Assembly (NCBI GenBank): GCA_019694315.1
Contig: JAIBCE010000002.1
Coordinates: 19,606-83,605, forward strand
Reading direction: 5' to 3'
Source: Sandaracinaceae bacterium
GTDB taxonomy: Bacteria > Myxococcota_A > Polyangia > Polyangiales > Sandaracinaceae
DNA length: 64,000 bases
Below, piece by piece: positions 15,870 to 24,009 of this stretch. A program made the position numbers and the translations under genes. Positions within the stretch are counted from its first letter, which is position 1, and every line of letters begins with the position of its first letter. The notes beneath the pieces were generated by a model. It was not told the origin of the DNA. It did no database searches and saw only the letters and a program-made list of their open reading frames with translations.

Positions 15870-17486
15870 TCACCGCAGTACGGTGTAGAGGCTGCCACCG
15901 CCGCGACGGATGAGGATCGTGACGCCCCCGCCGCTCTGCGTGTAGGCGTGCACGAGCTCGGCCGCGCTGCGCACGGGATCGCGGTTCACCTCGACGATCA
16001 CGTCGCCGGGCTCGAGCCCCGCGAGCGCGCCCGGAGAGCCCTCGGCCACGTCGCCCACGAGCGCGCCCGTGACCGACGGATCGATGCCGAACGCGCGACG
16101 CAGCCGATCGTCGAGGTCGTGCAGATCGAGGCCCGCGACCACCTGACCGCCCCGCACGCGGGGCCGCTGGAGCTGGGGCGCGCCCTGGCCGAAGAGGTCG
16201 GGTGTCATGCCGGGCGGGTACGGGATGAAGCCTGGGGGAACACCGCGACCTTGCGTCGGAGGCCCACCCGCGAGCGGCGGCGGCGGCGAGGGAGGCGTGG
16301 CCTGACGCTGCGGCCGCTCGCCGAGGTGCACCGCGACCTCTTGGCGCTCGCTGCCGCGCACGACCGTCAGCGTGATGTCCGCGTCGGCGCCACGCGTGGC
16401 CACCACCGTGCGGAGCTGCGAGCTCGAGCTCAGGCGCTCGTCGTTGATCTCCTCGATCACGTCGCCGATGCGCAGGCCCGCGGCCGCCGCGGGGCTGTCG
16501 GGCTCGACGCTGTTCACGAGCACGCCCCGCTGACCGCTCGCGAGGTGGAACGAGCTCGCGAGCTCGGGCGACAGATCCTGGATGCCCACGCCGAGCCAGC
16601 CGCGCACGACCTTGCCGTGCTCGAGCAGCGACGTGACGATCGGCTCGACCATGTTGGACGGGATCGCGAAGCCGATGCCGTGGCTGCCCCCCGTTCGGCT
16701 CAGGATCGCCGTGTTGATGCCCACGAGCTCGCCGCGCGTGGAGATGAGCGCACCGCCGGAATTGCCTGGATTGATGGCCGCATCCGTCTGGATGAAGTCC
16801 TCGAGATCCGTGATGCCCACGTTCGCGCGGCCCACGGCCGACACGATGCCCATGGTGACCGTCTGCCCGACGCCGAAGGGGTTTCCGATCGCGAGCACCA
16901 CGTCGCCCTGACGGAGCTGGCTCGAGTCGCCGTAGGGCATGGGCGTGAGCGCGAGGTCGCTGCCCTCGAGGCGCAAGAGAGCCATGTCGCTGTCCTCGTC
17001 GGTGCCCACGATGCGTGCCGGGATCTCGCGCCCGTCGCTCAGGCTCACGCGGATCTGCGTGGCGCCGTGCACGACGTGGTTGTTCGTCACCACGAGGCCG
17101 TCGGCGCTCACGATCACGCCCGAGCCGAGGCTCTCCTGCGGCGCCGGCGTTCGGCCGTAGGGCATGCCGTACGGGAGATCGTAGGGCGTGCCGTAGGGGC
17201 TCTCAGGGGCCTGCGAGCTGCGCACGTTCACCACGCTGGGGAGCACGCGGCTCACGACGTCGGCCATCGAGACCTCGCCCGCGAGATCGGCGGCGGGCAG
17301 CGGCGCGGTCGGGGTGAGGGGCGGGCTCGTCGCGGGCGGAGGCTCGGGGTCGTCGTCGGTCGGAGCGGGCACGCTGACGATGGCGGGCGCCGGCGCGAAG
17401 AGGTGGACGTAGAGCGCCGCGGCACCGACGGAGCAGAGGACGGTGGTGGCGAAGAAGGCACCGAGCTGGGCAGGTCCGAGCTTCAT
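15870..17486 (-). CDS. htrA: HtrA/DegQ-family periplasmic serine protease with two PDZ domains
   Basis: A protein quality-control protease of the Do family. From ATG 17486 it has 538 residues: an N-terminal transmembrane segment (AFFATTVLCSVGAAALYV), a Pro-rich linker, a trypsin-like domain about 65-290, and PDZ domains at about 300-390 and 445-530. The catalytic triad is intact: His137 in TNNHVV, Asp167 in DSDMALL and Ser243 in NPGNSGGAL. PDZ1 opens GWLGVGIQDL and PDZ2 GALVGDVAEGSPGALAGL. A Tyr/Pro/Gly-rich insert (about residues 95-112, PYGTPYDLPYGMPYG) precedes the protease core, and a Pro-rich linker separates the PDZ domains. An upstream start at 17594 would add a basic N-terminus before the membrane segment. 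Membrane-anchored on the periplasmic side is the likely location. Confidence 0.93.
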   Translation of the reverse strand: MKLGPAQLGAFFATTVLCSVGAAALYVHLFAPAPAIVSVPAPTDDDPEPPPATSPPLTPTAPLPAADLAGEVSMADVVSRVLPSVVNVRSSQAPESPYGTPYDLPYGMPYGRTPAPQESLGSGVIVSADGLVVTNNHVVHGATQIRVSLSDGREIPARIVGTDEDSDMALLRLEGSDLALTPMPYGDSSQLRQGDVVLAIGNPFGVGQTVTMGIVSAVGRANVGITDLEDFIQTDAAINPGNSGGALISTRGELVGINTAILSRTGGSHGIGFAIPSNMVEPIVTSLLEHGKVVRGWLGVGIQDLSPELASSFHLASGQRGVLVNSVEPDSPAAAAGLRIGDVIEEINDERLSSSSQLRTVVATRGADADITLTVVRGSERQEVAVHLGERPQRQATPPSPPPPLAGGPPTQGRGVPPGFIPYPPGMTPDLFGQGAPQLQRPRVRGGQVVAGLDLHDLDDRLRRAFGIDPSVTGALVGDVAEGSPGALAGLEPGDVIVEVNRDPVRSAAELVHAYTQSGGGVTILIRRGGGSLYTVLR

Positions 17487-17642
17487 GGGAGATCTCGAGC
17501 GTCGAGGGAGGTCGAGAGTGGTCGAGAGAGGCGGACGCGGGAGGTGTAGCGCAACTGGCCGAGATCCCGCGGAGATCGGCACCGAAACCTCCACGTCGAC
17601 GGGTTTGTTTCACGCGCCGGGCTCGGGCACCCTCGATGCCCG

Positions 17643-18740
17643 ATGAGCGCGTACTGCTACACCGTGGTGGCCGAGGCCGAGACCCGAGAGATCGCCGAGG
17701 CCTTCGAGGCCTGGCTCGTGGAGGGCCACGTCGAGGATGTGATCGAGGCCGGGGCCCTCGAGGCCGAGGTGATCCGGCGCGACGACGGGCTGACGCTCGA
17801 GACCCGCTACGTCTTTCCGAGCCGCGAGGCCTTCGAGGTCTACGAGCGCGAGCAGGCGCCGCGCCTTCGTGCCGAGGGCCTGGCGCGCTTCCCGAGCGGC
17901 GTGCGCTTCACGCGCACCACGGGCACGAGCCGCTTCGCGACGCGCGTCGACGGGCTGCGCGTGGAGATCGTTCCCTACGCGCGCGACAACTACGCGTACC
18001 TCCTCCACACCTTTCATCCGGGGGCGCGCGGCAAGCGGCCCTGCGTGATCGTCGATCCCGGCGAGGCCAAGCCCGTGCTCGCGGCGCTCGTCGTGCACCA
18101 GCTCGAGCCGGTCGCGATCTGGTGCACGCACCACCACCCCGATCACGTGGCCGGCGTGCCCGAGCTGATCGCCGCGCTCGGCTCCCTCCCCGTGCTCGGC
18201 AGCCAGCACGACCTCGACGCGCACCGTATCCCGCAGCAGAGCCGAGGCCTCCACGACGGCGACGAGCTCGAGCTCTTCGGCCACACCTTCCACGCGGTCG
18301 CGGTGCCGGGCCACACGCTCGGCGCGATCGCCTACGTGGGCGAGGGCATGGCCTTCACGGGCGACACGCTCTTCCTCGGCGGCTGTGGCCGCGTCTTCGA
18401 GGGGACCATGGCCATGATGCACGCCTCGCTGGCGCGCCTCAGCGCGCTCGATCCCGACACGCGCCTCTACGTGGGCCACGAGTACACCGAGTCGAACCTC
18501 CGCTTCGCCGCGCACGTCGAGCCCGAGAACGACGCGGTGCGCACGCGCCTCGCCGAGGTGCACGCGCGACGCGCCGTTGGACGCCCCAGCGTGCCCGGCA
18601 CCCTGCGCGAAGAGCACGCCACCAACCCCTTCCTCCGCAGCCACGTCGAGGGCGTCGCCACCTTCGCCCGCGCCCGCGGCTCGGCCCCCAACGAGGTCGA
18701 GGTCTTCGCCCAGATCCGCGAGGCCAAGAACGCCTTCTGA
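17643..18740 (+). CDS. DUF4286-like/glyoxalase II-type metallo-beta-lactamase fusion
   Basis: A 365-residue two-domain protein. Residues 1-95 resemble the small DUF4286 family (YTVVAEAETREIAEAFEAWL, GHVEDVIEAGALEAEV, then REAFEVYEREQAPRLRAEGL), of unknown function. Residues about 105-365 are a hydroxyacylglutathione hydrolase-like metallo-beta-lactamase, with the metal motif THHHPDH (162-168), VPGHTLGAIAYVGEGMAFTGDTLF and GHEYTESNLRFA, the glyoxalase II signature. The C-terminal region (NPFLR) also matches that family, which splits S-lactoylglutathione to D-lactate. The family calls are good; why the two are joined is unknown. The start ATG 17643 fits both the frame and the first domain. Confidence 0.82.
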   Translation: MSAYCYTVVAEAETREIAEAFEAWLVEGHVEDVIEAGALEAEVIRRDDGLTLETRYVFPSREAFEVYEREQAPRLRAEGLARFPSGVRFTRTTGTSRFATRVDGLRVEIVPYARDNYAYLLHTFHPGARGKRPCVIVDPGEAKPVLAALVVHQLEPVAIWCTHHHPDHVAGVPELIAALGSLPVLGSQHDLDAHRIPQQSRGLHDGDELELFGHTFHAVAVPGHTLGAIAYVGEGMAFTGDTLFLGGCGRVFEGTMAMMHASLARLSALDPDTRLYVGHEYTESNLRFAAHVEPENDAVRTRLAEVHARRAVGRPSVPGTLREEHATNPFLRSHVEGVATFARARGSAPNEVEVFAQIREAKNAF

Positions 18741-18831
18741 CCCGGGGTCACTCCATGCCTCGTAACCCATCGTTTTCCTTGGAGTCCTGGGGGCACTTTG
18801 ACGCGACTGCCCGTTCGGACAGGCTGAAGCG

Positions 18832-19806
18832 GTGACCTCGCCCCTCCGCTTTCCTCTCTCCGCTCGCGCGATCGCGCTCACCACGATCTCGCTCGCCGCG
18901 TGTGATCCCGCGAGCCCGGCGCCCGACGCTGCCGTCGGTGACGACGCCTTCGTCGAGGCCGACGCGTTCATCCCGCGCGACGCGCCCACCACCGACGCGG
19001 GCCCGCCGATCGTCGAGATCTTCGCGGCCCTCCCCGCCTCGAGCGAGGGCATCGCGCTCGGTCACGACGCCGCCGGCGCCGCGCGTCCCTTCGTCGCCGC
19101 GCGCATCGACGCCGTCGTGAGCGTCGCGCCCGACGGCACCGTCGAGACGATCGCCTCGATCCGCAACCCCGTGGGCATCGCGTTCCGCGAGCCCGGCGAG
19201 ATCGTCGCGTGCGCCTCGAGCCCCGAGGGCCACACCGGTCTCTTCTCGATCACGCTCGACGGCACCGTCACCGAGCTCACGACCGCCGGCCCCGACGGCC
19301 CCTACGGCCTCACGAATTTCGTGACGGTCGCGCCCGACGGCTCGCTCGTCTTCTCCGACAGCATGGCCAACCGCCTCTACCGCGCCGACGCCGACGGCAC
19401 GAACGTCGCGCTCGTCACCGACACCATCGAGTACACGAACGGCCTCGCGTTCTCGGCCGACGAGACGCAGCTCTTCGTGGCCTCGTGGAGCACCACCACG
19501 CTCTACGCGCTCCCCTACGCCGGCGGCACGTACGGCGCGCCCACGGCGCTGCACGAGGGCGTGCTCAACATCGACGGGCTCGCCACGCACGACGCCCACG
19601 AGCTCGTGCTCGTGACGAGCTCCTCGGGCGTGCTCACGATCGACCCGACGATGCCTGGCGAGCCGCGCGTGCTCACCGATCGACGCGGCATCCTCGTGCC
19701 CGCCAACGGCGTCTTCGGCGACGAGACCTTCGGCACCGACGAGCTCTTCGTCACCTCGCTCGGCCGCGAGTCGCTCTTCGTGGTGCACACGGCCCTCGCG
19801 CGTTGA
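18832..19806 (+). CDS. Beta-propeller lipoprotein (SMP-30/gluconolactonase-like)
   Basis: A 324-residue predicted lipoprotein starting at GTG 18832. The signal ends in SLAACDPAS, a good lipobox, followed by an Asp/Ala/Pro stalk (GDDAFVEADAFIPRDAP) typical of lipoproteins in this window. The rest has repeated propeller strands: GIAFREPGEIVACASSPEG, GLTNFVTVAPDGSLVFSDS, NGLAFSADETQLFVASWSTT and IDGLATHDAHELVLV, the pattern of SMP-30/strictosidine-synthase-like six-bladed propellers. No catalytic assignment is possible. A separate gene on either side gives no functional hint. Confidence 0.7.
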   Translation: MTSPLRFPLSARAIALTTISLAACDPASPAPDAAVGDDAFVEADAFIPRDAPTTDAGPPIVEIFAALPASSEGIALGHDAAGAARPFVAARIDAVVSVAPDGTVETIASIRNPVGIAFREPGEIVACASSPEGHTGLFSITLDGTVTELTTAGPDGPYGLTNFVTVAPDGSLVFSDSMANRLYRADADGTNVALVTDTIEYTNGLAFSADETQLFVASWSTTTLYALPYAGGTYGAPTALHEGVLNIDGLATHDAHELVLVTSSSGVLTIDPTMPGEPRVLTDRRGILVPANGVFGDETFGTDELFVTSLGRESLFVVHTALAR

Positions 19807-19981
19807 GAGTCCCGCGCTTCGATGCGTTCTCGGGTAGCGTCGTCGCATGACGGTGCGCTGCGTCGCGATCGCTGGCTACCGATCGCCGCCGCGAGAAGCG
19901 CGCGTGAGACGCGCGTGAGGGCGCCGTGCGGTGAGATCGCCGTGAGACGATTCCGATCGCGGCGCCCCGTACATCGAGGGC

Positions 19982-21985
19982 ATGCGACATACGCTCCTCG
20001 TCTCGGTCTCTCTCACCACCCTGGCCCTGGCCGCCTGCGACGGCGGCGCGATGGACACGCCGGACAGCGGCGCTCCCATCGACGACGCAGCGACGCCGCT
20101 CGATGCTCGGAGCCTCGCCGACACGGGAGCGCTCGATGCCCCGAGCGTGCGCGACGCGTTCGTGCGCCCCGACACGGCGCTGCCGGGCCTCGGGCTCGCG
20201 TGCACCACCGACGGCGACTGCGAGAGCGGCAGCTGCGTGGACGGCGTGTGCTGCGAGAGCGCGTGCGAGGGCACGTGCATGTCGTGCCGCAGGGCCGACA
20301 CCGGAGAGGACGACGGCCTCTGCGCACCCGTCACCGCGGGCCTCGATCCCGCCAGCGAGTGCGCCGAAGATTCTTCGGCGTGCGCAGCGGGCACCTGCGA
20401 CGGCGCGGGCGCGTGCGCGCCGAGCCCCGATGGCACCGAGTGTCGCGCCGCCGAAGGTGCCTGCGACGTGGCCGAGACGTGCGCTGCGGGCGCGTGCCCC
20501 GCGGACACGCTCGCCGATACGTCCACGGTGTGCCGCGCCAGCGCCGGAGCCTGCGATCCCGAGGAGCGCTGCGATGGTGTGAGCGCAGCGTGCCCGAGCG
20601 ACACGCTCCTCGCCGCCGAGACGCTGTGCCGCGCCAGCGCCGGCGCCTGCGACGTGGCAGAAGCGTGCGACGGAACCAGCGCAGCGTGCCCTGCCGACGT
20701 GCGCGTCGCCTCGGGCCTCTCGTGCCGCGCGAGCGCGGGCCCTTGCGACGTGGAGGAGGTCTGCGACGGGACGAGCGTGACGTGTCCGAGCGACACGTTC
20801 GTGGAGGGAGGCTCCGTCTGCCGCGCGAGCGCGGGCGTGTGCGACGCGGCCGAGGCCTGCTCGGGACACGATGCGCTCTGCCCCATGGATGCGTTCGTGG
20901 TGGCGGGCGCGACGTGCCGCGCGAGCGCGGGCGCGTGCGACGTGGCCGAGGTGTGTACGGGCTCTGCGCCCGCGTGCCCTGCCGATGCCTTCGGCGCGGC
21001 CGGCTCGCTCTGTCGCGCCGCGACCGGCGCGTGCGACGTGCCCGAGCTCTGCAGCGGCACGAGCGCGAGCTGTCCCTCCGATGCGTTCGTCGCGAGCGGC
21101 ACGACATGCCGCGCGAGCGAAGGCGCGTGCGACGTGGCCGAGACCTGCAGTGGCGCCAGCGGCGCCTGCCCCGGCGACGCGCTGATCGCCGCGGGCACCA
21201 CGTGCCGCGTGAGCGCGGGTGTGTGCGATCCGGCCGAGACCTGCACAGGCACGACGGCGAGCTGCCCCGCGAACACGTTCGCGAGCGCGAGCACCGTATG
21301 CCGCGGCAGCGCAGGCACGTGTGACTCCGTGGAATTCTGCAGCGGCTCGTCGGCGAGCTGCCCGACCGACTCGTTCCTGCCGAGCACCGCGCTCGTGTGC
21401 GCGCCCTACCGCTGCACGGGCTCGACCTCCTCGTGCACGACGAGCTGCGCGAGCCACGCGGACTGCACTGCCGGCGATCTCTGCGTGGCGAGCAGCTGCG
21501 TGCCTGCGCGCCGCGTGTTCGTCACGAGCACCGTCATGAACGCGAACTTCGGCGGCGTCGCCGGCGCCGATGCGATCTGTCAGATGCGCGCGAGCGCCGC
21601 CGGTCTCCGCGGCACCTTCCGCGCGTGGGTGAGCGACTCGACCTCGAGCGCGGCGAGCCGCCTCGTGCACCACACGGGCCCCTACTACCGCGTGGACGGC
21701 ACGACGGTGCGCATCCTCTCGAACGACTGGACCGACCTCACCGACACGATCGCGGTGGCCTTCGCGACCGACGAATTCGGTGTGACGCAGGGCAACCAGA
21801 TGGTGTGGACGGCGACCGACTTCACGGGCGCCTACACGGGCGCGAGCTGCTCGAACTGGACCTCGACGTCGGCCGCGCTCACGACGACCGTGGGCAACAG
21901 CTCCGCGGGCAGCACGACGTGGACTGCGTGGAACACGGCCTATGCGTGCAACCTCGCCGCGCGCCTGTTCTGTCTCGAGCAGTGA
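19982..21985 (+). CDS. Lipoprotein with ten disintegrin-like repeats and a DUF1554-like C-terminus
   Basis: A 667-residue surface or periplasmic lipoprotein (lipobox LAACDGG near residue 19, then an Asp/Ala stalk). Residues about 150-470 hold ten tandem units of 31-33 residues with the pattern C-D-x-x-E-x-C-x-G-x-S-x-x-C-P-x-D, for example CDVAEACDGTSAACPAD and CDVPELCSGTSASCPSD. That spacing closely matches the disintegrin loop of ADAM and snake-venom proteins. The last 160 residues (FVTSTVMNANFGGVAGADAI, GTFRAWVSDSTSS, ACNLAARLFCLEQ) resemble the DUF1554/C-type-lectin-like fold seen in Leptospira and Myxococcota lipoproteins. The family identity of the repeats is inferred from motif alone. 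Binding or adhesion at the cell surface is plausible. Confidence 0.75.
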   Translation: MRHTLLVSVSLTTLALAACDGGAMDTPDSGAPIDDAATPLDARSLADTGALDAPSVRDAFVRPDTALPGLGLACTTDGDCESGSCVDGVCCESACEGTCMSCRRADTGEDDGLCAPVTAGLDPASECAEDSSACAAGTCDGAGACAPSPDGTECRAAEGACDVAETCAAGACPADTLADTSTVCRASAGACDPEERCDGVSAACPSDTLLAAETLCRASAGACDVAEACDGTSAACPADVRVASGLSCRASAGPCDVEEVCDGTSVTCPSDTFVEGGSVCRASAGVCDAAEACSGHDALCPMDAFVVAGATCRASAGACDVAEVCTGSAPACPADAFGAAGSLCRAATGACDVPELCSGTSASCPSDAFVASGTTCRASEGACDVAETCSGASGACPGDALIAAGTTCRVSAGVCDPAETCTGTTASCPANTFASASTVCRGSAGTCDSVEFCSGSSASCPTDSFLPSTALVCAPYRCTGSTSSCTTSCASHADCTAGDLCVASSCVPARRVFVTSTVMNANFGGVAGADAICQMRASAAGLRGTFRAWVSDSTSSAASRLVHHTGPYYRVDGTTVRILSNDWTDLTDTIAVAFATDEFGVTQGNQMVWTATDFTGAYTGASCSNWTSTSAALTTTVGNSSAGSTTWTAWNTAYACNLAARLFCLEQ

Positions 21986-22025
21986 CACGCGAGGGCGCAT
22001 CGCCGATGTGGTAGTCACGTCGGCG

Positions 22026-23009
22026 ATGCGCTCCCTCCTCGGCGTGAACGTCCCGTACTTCTTCGGCAGCTACGCCCACGATCTGGCGCCCAACCCGCGC
22101 TTTCCGGACTGGCCTTGCGACTTCGACGCGATGCGCGTCTCGGGCCCCTTGCTCGAGGCGCGCGCGCTCGGTCTCGAGGCCGTGCGCGTCTGGCTCTGCG
22201 AGGGCGGCGAGGGCCTCGCGCTCGACGCGAACGGGCACGTGCGCGGTGTGCGCCCCGAGCTGCTCGACGCGATCACCGTGCTCGAGGAGGCCGCGCAGCG
22301 CGCCGGGACGCGCGTCTACTGGGGCCTCCTCGACGCGAATTCCGTGCACCGCGACCGCGACGCGATCACGCGCTCGATCCTCGAGGATCGCGATCAAGGC
22401 GCGCGCTTCGCCGAGCACGTGGCTGCCGTGATCGCCGCTCGCCTCGACCCACGCATCGCCGTGGGCCTCGAGCTCCTGAGCGAGCCCGAGACGCTGACGG
22501 AGGACTGCGCCGATGCGCGCCCCGCCGGCGGCGAGCCCTCGATCGGCTGGGACGCGATCGGGCACTTCCTCGCGCACGGCAAGCAGGCGATCGAGAGCGC
22601 GAACGCTTCGCTCGTGGTCACCGCGGGCTCCATGCCCGTGTTCCTGCCCAAGCTCTTCGCGTGTGGCGCCGAGCTCGACGCGGTCGACGTGCACGTATAC
22701 CACGACAACGGAGGCCTGCCCTCGCGCGCCGATCTCGCGCGCTACGCGAGCGATCCGCGCATCCTCGAGCCGAGCTTCCCGCTCCTCGCAGGCGAGTGCG
22801 GGATCCCCAAGGATCCTGGCCCCGCCGAGCCGCTCTCGCTCCTCAACTACCTCGCGAACGCCGACCGCTGCGGCTACCACGCTGCGTTCCTCTGGAAGCT
22901 CGAGGGCGACCTCGTGGAGCACGCACCGAAGAAAATTCGGCGAGCCTGGACGGCGATGGGGCACGAGGCGCGCGCGCTCCTCGCGTCGCGTCCGGCCGGC
23001 GGGTTCTGA
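22026..23009 (+). CDS. Glycoside hydrolase-like TIM-barrel protein (clan GH-A type)
   Basis: A 327-residue protein with no signal peptide. ATG 22026 is preferred; a longer frame would begin inside the previous gene. Motifs suggest a GH5-like clan A barrel: LGVNVPYFFGSYAHDL at the start, EALGLEAVRVWLCEGGEG, GLELLSEPETL (acid/base region, with SEP where NEP is usual), VDVHVYHDNGGLPS and LLAGECGIPKD (nucleophile Glu as in the G-E-x-G motif), ending FLWKLEGD. Substrate cannot be read. Lack of a signal peptide would place it in the cytosol, or export is by another route. The next gene (methyltransferase) follows after 83 bp on the same strand. Confidence 0.6.
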   Translation: MRSLLGVNVPYFFGSYAHDLAPNPRFPDWPCDFDAMRVSGPLLEARALGLEAVRVWLCEGGEGLALDANGHVRGVRPELLDAITVLEEAAQRAGTRVYWGLLDANSVHRDRDAITRSILEDRDQGARFAEHVAAVIAARLDPRIAVGLELLSEPETLTEDCADARPAGGEPSIGWDAIGHFLAHGKQAIESANASLVVTAGSMPVFLPKLFACGAELDAVDVHVYHDNGGLPSRADLARYASDPRILEPSFPLLAGECGIPKDPGPAEPLSLLNYLANADRCGYHAAFLWKLEGDLVEHAPKKIRRAWTAMGHEARALLASRPAGGF

Positions 23010-23092
23010 CCGCGGAGCACGCGACGTTCTGCCGCTCGGCACGATCCGCGGAGGCGTACGATGGCGCGGCATACGCGCCGAGGGGTCACGAG

Positions 23093-23890
23093 ATGAGCCA
23101 CTCCGAGAGCACCTGGGATCGACTGCACCGCTGGGAGCGCTTCCATCGCCTCTTCGAGCCCGTCGACTTCCGTCGCTGGAAGCGCGCGAGTCAGAAGCAC
23201 CTCCGCACGCTCTTTCCCGCGAGTGGGCTCCGCGTGCTCGACGCCACGGCGGGCCTGGGCGATCACAGCGTGAACCTCGCCGAGCTGGGCTTCGTGGTGA
23301 CCGCAGGCGACGCGAGCGAGGTCGCGCGCGAGGCCACGACCGAGGCGGCGCGCGCGGCCGGCGTGACGATCGAGGTGGCTGACCTCCGGTGGGAGACCGT
23401 GGGTCGCGTGAGGCCGCTCGCGTACGACCTCGTCTTCCACGATGCGCTGCACTGGATCGAGCGCCCCGACACGATGCAGGAGGTGCTGCGCTCGCTCCGC
23501 GCGACGCTGCGCCCCAAGGGCGCGCTCGTCTTCTTCTTCGCCGATCCACGCGACGCGAGCCCCGGCGCGGGCGAGCGCGTGCGCCAGTGGGATCTCGCGC
23601 ACCTGCCGCGCCTCGAGCGTCTCTGGCAGCACCCCTGGCAGGGCGGCACGGTGACGCACGAGGTGATGCGTCTGCCCTCGGGCGACGCGATCGACGAGCG
23701 GCACGCGTTCTCGATCGATCGCGAGGACGCCACGAGCGAGATGCAGGAAGCCACGCTGCGCCGCATCTACCGCTGGGACTTCCACGCGATGCAGGAGGCC
23801 TGCGGCGCCGCGGGCTTCGCGAGCGTGGAAGGTCACGTCTTCGACAACGACAAGGGCCTGCCGACGTCGATGTGCCTCGCGCGGGTGTGA
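23093..23890 (+). CDS. Class I SAM-dependent methyltransferase
   Basis: A 265-residue cytoplasmic methyltransferase. The SAM-binding motif I is GLRVLDATAGLGDHSVNLAE, motif II an acidic VTAGDASEVAREAT and motif IV YDLVFHDALHWI, followed by RSLRATLRPKGALVFFFADP, the usual post-IV strand. The start ATG 23093 is the only sensible one; the leader carries GAGG. The target is unknown. N-terminal WDRLHRWERFHRLFEPVD is somewhat unusual and not assigned. The stop codon lies inside an 8-bp repeat. Confidence 0.85.
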   Translation: MSHSESTWDRLHRWERFHRLFEPVDFRRWKRASQKHLRTLFPASGLRVLDATAGLGDHSVNLAELGFVVTAGDASEVAREATTEAARAAGVTIEVADLRWETVGRVRPLAYDLVFHDALHWIERPDTMQEVLRSLRATLRPKGALVFFFADPRDASPGAGERVRQWDLAHLPRLERLWQHPWQGGTVTHEVMRLPSGDAIDERHAFSIDREDATSEMQEATLRRIYRWDFHAMQEACGAAGFASVEGHVFDNDKGLPTSMCLARV

Positions 23891-23916
23891 TCGTGTGATC
23901 GTGTGATCGTGGGATC
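23885..23916 (+). repeat. Short 8-bp tandem repeat after the methyltransferase
   Basis: GTGTGATC occurs three times in a row and then once as GTGGGATC, spanning the methyltransferase stop codon. Probably slippage; no function inferred. Confidence 0.85.
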
Positions 23917-24009
23917 CCTCGCCTCGAAGCGGACGAGACGTGAGGGCGAGCCGCGCGTCGCCTCCATCGCGAGGTCGATTCCACGCGCACCGCTCGCTAC
24001 GCTCCGGTC

